The notes below the pieces were generated by a model. The model made no database searches. It was not told the DNA's origin and saw nothing but the letters and a program-made list of their open reading frames with translations. 64,000 bases of DNA from Pammene aurita (lineage: Eukaryota; Arthropoda; Insecta; Lepidoptera; Tortricidae). Every line of letters begins with the position of its first letter. Positions within the stretch are counted from its first letter, which is position 1. The stretch is from the NCBI GenBank assembly GCA_947086415.1, contig OX352307.1, forward strand, positions 21,589,493 to 21,653,492. Direction: 5' to 3'. The position numbers and the translations under genes were made by a program. This document shows, in pieces, positions 57,453 to 64,000 of the stretch.

Positions 57453-57534
57453 GTTTGATTGCCGTGACCTGCATGTGTTCCATATTCAGCGTACCTATGA
57501 TGTTTTTATCGCCAGTTCCTTGTATTTACCTGTG

Positions 57535-57645
57535 TGAGTCAAAAAAGTGGCTTTAGGCCACAGTTTGTTGTTGTTGAAGTGGATAGCATAGTGGAAAGCT
57601 TGTTTCGTGCCTCTCCCGTCCTTAAAATGCTTAAAACCTACGAGA
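57535..57645 (-). other. Possible orphan exon, unrecognised protein
   Basis: On the minus strand an AG acceptor (TCGTAG) precedes an open segment containing FKHFKDGRGTKQAFHYAIHF, then NNNKLWPKATFL, and ends at a GTAAAT donor. Sequence complexity and flanking splice-like signals suggest a coding exon, but no partner exons were found and I do not recognise the family. It lies just inside the left LTR-like repeat. Confidence 0.35.
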
Positions 57646-58009
57646 TATAATAATAAAAAAAACTTCATATATAAATTTAGTATATACAGTGTGACCTTAG
57701 TTAGTGGACGGAACAATTGTAACAATTTTTGACAGAAACATATTAGTGACACGTCAGAGCAACGCAATATGCTTGTATGTGAGTGTTGATGTTGGCAGTT
57801 GCCATCACACACTTTGTCACATAAGACATTTGTTAAATTTGTAATAAGTGTCATGAATAAAAAAGATGACCAAATAGGGTAAAGAAGGTTTTATACTGTT
57901 CAATGAGGCTGTATGTATATTTTCATGACATTAAATAACATACAGGACAGGCTGCTCTAAAGTCAAACTAAGAAATCGTAAATTGTCAATTTCTTCGTAT
58001 GAGGTTCTT

Positions 58010-58152
58010 CAAAAAAGGAGTGTATAGGTTCTTATAGGGTTGGCAACGCGCATATAAGTCCTCTGGGTTTGCAGGCGTCCATAGGCTACGGTATCTGCTT
58101 ACCATCGGGCCGGCCGTATGCTTGTTTTCCAACATCGTGGTATATAAAAAAA
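58010..58152 (-). repeat. SINE-like repeat, reverse
   Basis: GGTTGGCAACGCGCATATAA ... CCGTATGCTTGTTTTCCAAC. It matches the reverse of 10711-10830. Confidence 0.7.
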
Positions 58153-58659
58153 AAAACACTCGTACGGCAACTTCATTATTGCGGGTTGACTATGATAAAC
58201 TTGAAATCATGAACTTTGCTGAGGCAGATATACAGGGTGGCAGGTGACAACGGATCTTCCCGGAAGTATTGAATCGTTTGAGTAGATTTGTTATAGTTAG
58301 ATAATAAAAAATAAATAAAAATAAAACCAAACTCACTACTTTAAGGCTATAAGACTATAAGTTAGACACGGTTTCACACATCTACATAGTTTCTATGGGG
58401 GAAATATAGTGCTAAGGCTAAACTATCTCACATTTCGTAAAGGGCCCTCGTGGACTTCCACCGTGTATACTCTATAACATGTGAGAAGTGTTTAAAGTTC
58501 ATTTATTCCTTCAAAATTTAGGCCAACTTTTTTGACCGAAGTTCCTTATCGGACGATTCGAGGATGGGGCTAGGCAAAAAAAAGGTCGAGTATCCGTCAC
58601 GAAAAAGCGTCACGTACGAAAACGCGACACAAAGCCATACGATTGAGAAACATGTAAAA

Positions 58660-59060
58660 TTAAATGGAATAAACAGAAAATAGAATAAATTGAAGTGAAG
58701 TGAATTGTAGTGAAGTGACAAAGTGAAAAAAAAAGTCAAAAGAAAAAAATAATTAAAAAATATAATAAATTTAAGTGAAGTGTACTGAAAAGTGACACTT
58801 TGTCAATTCTCATTTTCACAAAGAAAAAAACATCAAAAAATTCGTAAAAATTCAAAAAAAAAATTAAATAGAAATCTAAAAATTCAAAAAAATTCAAAAA
58901 AATTCTAAAAATAAATAAAAAATCTAAAAAAAAAATTTAAGGAAAAAAAAAATTAAGGAAAAAAAAAATCTAAAAGATAAAAAAAAGAAATATATAAAAA
59001 AAAGATATTAAAAATTTTAAAAATCCAAAAAAAAAAAAACGAAAAAGTCAAAAATTAAAT
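58660..59060. repeat. A-rich low-complexity tract
   Basis: Runs of A interrupted by TTC, TCT and T: AAAATTCAAAAAAATTC type repeats, preceded by GAAGTGAAGTGAA repeats at 58690-58725. Confidence 0.9.
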
Positions 59061-59189
59061 AACATAACTTCGTCCAAAGCGATAGTTCCACGACACTCAC
59101 GCATTTTTTAATTCTTGAACTGATTGCTTTATTTTGTATGCCGTACTACTTATAATAGACTTTGCCTTATTGCTCTAGTAGTAGTAGTA

Positions 59190-59330
59190 GTAGTAGTATA
59201 ATACTTTATTGTACAACAAAGAAACATACAACAGAAAGAATATATGATATTTGTACAAGGGCGGACTTATCCCTTGGGGGGTCTCTTCCAGTCAACCTTT
59301 GAGCAGTTGAGTAGTACTTATTAACTATAG
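59190..59330 (-). mobile_element. LINE 3'-end fragment with (TAG)n
   Basis: Reverse orientation: TACTTTATTGTACAACAAAG, GGGCGGACTTATCCC, CTTCCAGTCAACCTT. It resembles the 3' end of the LINE at 32168 and follows a (TAG)n run at 59178-59197. Confidence 0.65.
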
Positions 59331-60175
59331 AAAGCTTACAGTACTTTTAGTTTACAGTAGAATGACCTGGGTCAGTATTTAATATAGTAATTACATAGTA
59401 GATATATATTGTTTTTATGCAAAGCTGTCAGTTCAGCAATCATTATTACGGTTGCCATAGGATAGGTCATTCAAATGCACTAATTTCATTTAAGATTTAG
59501 TACTTATTATCTGTCTTTAGGGCCAGTCTACTGATGCCGTAATTTTTGCTAGAGACCGATGACTTGTTCTGTTCTGTAAAGACTTAAGAACAATTTTGTT
59601 GGCAGATATTTCACTAAATTCTGATTACCTAGGTCAGAACCTAAACGTTAACTACCTCTAATTTTTAACTACTAAATCAAGCAAACTAAAATGGTATTAT
59701 CGTGTAATTTAATAGTAGCTAATACGCAGGTACATTCTACAGTTGTTTTACTTCAACTCTATCTTGACGCCGGTAATTTGGGGAGGTTCAATCCAATGGT
59801 TTTCAAGGTCTAGGTATTCTGGTAGGTCACTTGCAAAATATTCCCTTCTTTAATCTGTAAAAAGACATCATATGAATATATTGAATAAACTAGGTACATA
59901 TCTACCTGCCTAACCAAAATGAATCATGTCTCTAAATAATAATACTTATATTTTACGCTTACAAGTCTCTTTATGCTGATCGTACTTCTACGACACGACC
60001 TACTAAAAAAATGCCCTTTTATTTAATTTTAGCATGTAGATAACCTATAGATATTTGGCGAAGCAAAGCAGAGCCATATCTTTTCACCAACCAAATTTAA
60101 TTAGGCTAGGTACGAGTATTACGTATATATTTTATTTATTCCATCTATGAATCATAAATAATAAATAATGATTTT

Positions 60176-60415
60176 AATCACATTCATACAATAAATGGTG
60201 TCTGTGCACATTATTAGAACCAGAAGGGTTCTTATTCTTATACTTATCACATTCATACAATAAATGGTGTCTGTGCATATTTTAAGAATGAGAAAAAAAA
60301 TCTCATTACCACACTCGTACAAAAAGGTGTCTGTGGTATAAGTATTAAGAATTACTAAAACAGAATTCTGATACTTGCCACATTCATACAAAAAGGTGTG
60401 TGTGGTATATAATTA
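60176..60415. repeat. Minisatellite, four ~65-70-bp units
   Basis: Four copies of CACATTCATACAATAAATGG / TGTCTGTG type sequence start near 60179, 60247, 60311 and 60380. The later two read CACACTCGTAC or CACATTCATAC then AAAAAGGTGT. Each unit can form a short hairpin (CACA...TGTG). Confidence 0.8.
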
Positions 60416-61530
60416 TATATTATATATATACCTATTATGTATATTTATTTCTATTTTACAAGAATGGCAATTGAGATATTGGTGTCCGATCGACTCATGT
60501 CATAGGAACATAGTTTTTTTTTTCCAGCATTTTAAAATGGTTCCAAAAACCTACATGCTAGGGATAATTATACAAAGCTTCCAAGGGCATTCTACGCCTA
60601 CGGTAAGTTTGAGAAATATCTTAGGTTAAATTACTATGTAGGTACCGTCAGCAGAAAACAAGTCTCCAGAAATAAAATAAAATAAAATAATTTTGACATT
60701 AAATTATTTTAAAATGTGTAATAATACGTTATTTGTATTAACAAAGTTGGGTTTCTGTAAAGAATAATTACAGCAAATAAAATTAAAAAAAATTAAGCTC
60801 TTTTTTTTACAATTTTAATTGGGTTTCGTTAGGGCTTATTTTACGAAGTTTATATCGAGACGTGTTGTTCCATTGTTTTGGACGAATGTATGAGCGAGTG
60901 ATGAATATGGTGAGGAATGATGATTGTGTGATGCATGAATTAAAACTGAGAGAGACTAACTGGTGTGGTGGAGCACTTACACAGCGGTTATAAAACATTG
61001 TATAACAAAGACAGTTAATGTAAAATAACATTTAGAAGTTATAACTGACTGTGAGAGAGCGTCATAATACCAGTGGTGTCATCGACTACGACTGAGACCT
61101 GACAGTGTGTAGAGCCTCTACAATGGAATTGGACTTAAGATATAAACATTGAAGTTCATTGTCATCTCACTATTACACTTTACGGTACAAGGAACATTTT
61201 GGATATTGCTATTAGTTAGTGTCATTTCAAGCTGACAGGTTGCAGGTTTACCTAACTGCTATCCAAAGTGGGTCCTACTCCACAAGAAGCTAACACTACC
61301 CCTGATAAATCTACACATCGGCAATTGCACGATGTCAATTAAAAAAAATTTTCTATATAAATTAGAATACAAATCTGAATATTAAATCAATATTTAAAAA
61401 TTATCATTCAGTTAAAAATAGACCTATCTTTATTACAAGGTCTAAAAAGTTTATTGAGGTTATCAAATCTAATAAACAATTTAAATTATTTTGATATCTG
61501 GTCTAGACCAGGTTATAAGGCTAAATAGCC
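60416..61530. other. Unassigned AT-rich sequence
   Basis: No gene or repeat recognised. Confidence 0.35.
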
Positions 61531-62391
61531 AAAGACATCATGTATTTGCTGAACATACTCCCGGCTGAGAGTGGTCCGTATTCTGGTGAAGCCTAGGTTT
61601 TAGTGTTGGTAATTGAACATTTAACGGTAGGAACCCACCCTGGAGAAGTCTCACTTTACAAGGGCTGCATTGATTTCCTTTCCCTATCCGATAAGCAAAG
61701 CAGGATGAGGTCGGAAGTGTCCTTGCATATACGGCTAGAGTTGATTCTGGATTCACAACCCGGAGTTCCTTTGTTTGAGTGAGGATTATCTGTGGAGACT
61801 TGTAAAGGTTCATGCCATACATATGAGAACTTGGAAACTTGACTTTATATACGCCAGCACTCTTGGTTTGGTTAAAATACACACCACATAAGAGGATTAT
61901 AAAAAAAAAATGTCTACGCTAAATGGAAAGATCCCAATGAACTTAGATCTCTCATTAAAAATGTATTGTTTTTACAAAATCTTATGCTACCAATCTATTT
62001 ATGTTTAAAATTTTTACTTCCATGAGACACCTTGTCATATGTGTCTATGTTCTAAAAATTTGGGGGTAGTGTGGTAGTAGCATAAGCCTGTTTCTCTTTT
62101 TCTCTTTCTCAATCAATCGGCAATGTTTTATTTAGTTTAATATTTGCTTTCATTACTTGATTGCGTCCATGCAAATTTGGGGGGGTAGTATACATCGTGT
62201 GTCTGATGAATTCATAAAACTTTTTTTTCTTAAAAGTATATAAAAAAAAACTACTTAGTATACACCGTGTGTCTGATGAATTCATAAAGCTTTTTTCTTT
62301 TCTTCATAAGTACTTTTAAAATTTTATAGTTATTGAAATTTTGCTTTCCATGACCCAGATGTGTCTATGTTCGCAAAATTTGGGGGTAGTG

Positions 62392-63485
62392 TGTAACGGG
62401 CCGCCGTCATCTCATCACCCGTTCAAATATTTATAATTGTTAAATTATATTTTAGGTTTACTTTATATTTTTAGGAACCAAACTGCTTGGTTATATAGTG
62501 TATATCAGCCTTCTTACTTCTACTGTTGTCTATGCCTTAGAAGAATGAATACTCTCAGAATTTCAAATTTAAAACCACTGACATTGGAGTTTGTTTATAA
62601 CAACCGTCAAATTTATCAAGTATACAAGATCGTGTATTTATCAAGTATACAGAAAAATATTGCACCAGAAACCACTAGGATACGCATGTGCAGTAGGGAT
62701 TACAGGCAGACTTCAGCCACAAGAAAGTTAAGTACTTCTAGTCATATATGTAGTCTCACTAAAACCTTATGCTTGAAATACTATAATATCCCGCTTTACC
62801 AAAGTAATTTTATTTGATGTGTTTGTGTGTATTTTATGTTAAAGGCCCCCCCCTGTGTCCCTAACTTCATTCCTTACTAATCTTTGAGTGCTAGAGTGGA
62901 CTTTCTGCGAATCCGGTATTTCTGACCTTGTAACTAGGCAAAACAACTATATATAGACAGCGGTAGTATAAGGATGATTCTTAGATGTGTCCTATATATA
63001 CTTATTTAATAATGATAATGACAGCATTTCACAGCGACAAGGTAGGTATTCTTCTAATGGGCCCATCAATTCTAGGTTTATGTTATGACATACAATACAA
63101 ATAGCTAAAAGGACTGAGTAAAGACAAATCGACACACTGAACGTATCCTCCCTACTTTAAGCTCATTGTTCTATACTTACTCGGACTAACTGACATCGTA
63201 CAAAGACAATCTTCATGAAAATATTCCCATATAGGTCTAGGGGTACTTAATGGCCGTTTGTCATACAATCTTTAAAAAACAGGAGGTCGATGAGGAAGCA
63301 TGGTGAAGGACGGGCAGAGCACGGGCGAGCTTTCTTTACTGTGCTGAACCTGGTTATTTCAAACACAACGTAGAGGAATAGACGATCACTGGCCAATTCG
63401 AGAAGACTCACTATAAGGACATGAGGTAACTGGCGATAAGGTAGATTAAGTTAGGCTAGGGCTTTAGTTCTTAGAGCTCGTGACA
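62392..63485. repeat. LTR-like direct repeat, right copy (1,094 bp)
   Basis: Begins TGTAACGGGCCGCC directly after the polypurine-like AAAATTTGGGGGTAGTG and ends GAGCTCGTGACA, followed by AAAC (63486-63489). It is the sister of 56359-57452, offset 6,033 bp. Confidence 0.8.
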
Positions 63486-63639
63486 AAACCTTCTTCTAAA
63501 CCAATGTTCATAAATAAAGGTAGGAACCCTATATTTTGAGCGTATTATATGAGTTCCCCAAATCATCTGGACGTTTAGAACTTTATTGTTACATGCGGAT
63601 CTTTTAGTTGATTTATTTTAGTTGAATGCTTTCAGATTA

Positions 63640-63915
63640 TTTTATGATTAGATACGTAAAGCCGGCTGATACTATAGTTTTGACAGATAGGTACCTAATA
63701 CTGATAGATGTAATGTATGGTATGGTACGAAACAAAATGATTCTTGGTTTCTGCAAGAGGACAATGACCCTAAACACCGAAGTCGGCTCTGCATTGCAAA
63801 TCAATCTAATGTAATCATGGAAACTTCAACATTTTGGATTGGCCCTTACAGTCACCGCCAATCCGATTGAAAATTGACGGCAGTGGATAAAACTCAAATT
63901 ACGAGGAAAAAATAA
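63640..63915 (+). pseudogene. Tc1-like transposase relic
   Basis: VMYGMVRNKMILGF (about 63710) then, in another frame, QEDNDPKHRS (about 63756; the DNDPKH box of Tc1 transposases) and ILDWPLQSPPI (about 63830; corresponding to the LxWPxQSPDLNPIE region). At least two frameshifts. No terminal repeats identified. Confidence 0.75.
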
Positions 63916-63918
63916 TAA

Positions 63919-64000
63919 TCTATAAATCTTGAAGCAAATCAAATTATTTTGTTAAATATTTTTTGATTTGCAATTTTTAAGTAGTTACACTACTATATAT
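63919..64000. mobile_element. SINE unit, partial (cut by window end)
   Basis: CTATAAATCTTGAAGCAAAT followed by CAAATTATTTTG and AGTAGTTACACTACTATATA matches the tail of the units in the 20335-22270 array, same orientation as the left half. Confidence 0.9.

Larger units (their letters stand above)
58153..62391. other. Interior between the LTR-like repeats: no gag or pol
   Basis: Includes an A-rich low-complexity tract (58660-59060), a LINE 3' fragment (59190-59330), a minisatellite (60176-60415) and AT-rich DNA. A minus-strand open frame at 61882-61538 (114 residues, with SCFAYRIGKGNQCSPC) is unrecognised. Before the right repeat the motif TTTGGGGGTAGTG occurs at about 62060 and 62380, with a variant near 62178, and resembles a polypurine tract. 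Confidence 0.5.

Noticed and set aside
61538..61882. 114-codon minus-strand frame as a gene
   Set aside because: No domain or splice signals that I can support; kept only as a remark on the interior.

Overview
The window looks like AT-rich genomic DNA from a moth or butterfly (Lepidoptera). I infer this from the interspersed repeats, which have the character of common lepidopteran families, and from two insect-type peptidoglycan recognition protein (PGRP) genes. No species can be assigned. The only host genes I can support are the two PGRP genes and one or two orphan exons. Nearly everything else is transposable elements, many nested inside one another.

Layout. 1-9.4 kb: a decayed CR1-like LINE (PHD/esterase-like ORF1, endonuclease-RT ORF2), split by a TTAAC-rich inverted-repeat element in ORF1 and a 2.73-kb giant foldback element before ORF2, and cut off at its 3' end by a common repeat (called Family R here). 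9.6-15.7 kb: a second, different retroelement with an N-terminal C2H2 finger, RT (YLDDG) and a C-terminal zinc-knuckle/nuclease-like region. It is interrupted twice by Family R copies, one of which carries a further DNA transposon. 16.6-19.7 kb: MITE-like repeats and a LINE tail.

19.7-28.0 kb, minus strand: PGRP gene a (exons 2-4 visible, first exon not found). Its introns hold a palindromic array of about 375-bp tRNA-derived SINE units flanked by a single 13-bp direct repeat, an intact mariner, a Tc1-like relic nested in an older repeat, and a tRNA-SINE. 29.3-49.3 kb: three hAT elements with 8-bp target duplications, a LINE 3' fragment, several inverted-repeat elements, a broken piggyBac transposase, Helitron-like pieces and an 18-bp palindrome repeated five times.

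49.6-55.6 kb, minus strand: PGRP gene b, for which a complete 207-residue coding sequence can be assembled from four coding exons. It has a 5' non-coding exon, a TATA box, and a kappaB-like site next to a GATA site upstream. 56.4-63.5 kb: a pair of nearly identical 1,094-bp direct repeats with LTR features (TG...CA, AAAC flanks, polypurine tract) around an interior with no recognisable gag or pol. The window ends with a Tc1 transposase relic and another copy of the SINE unit.

The two PGRPs are head-to-tail paralogs with the same exon phases, and both keep the zinc ligands of amidase-type PGRPs. They are probably secreted or regulatory peptidoglycan-cleaving immune proteins. All splice junctions and element boundaries were read by eye from the sequence; no alignment or database search was run.
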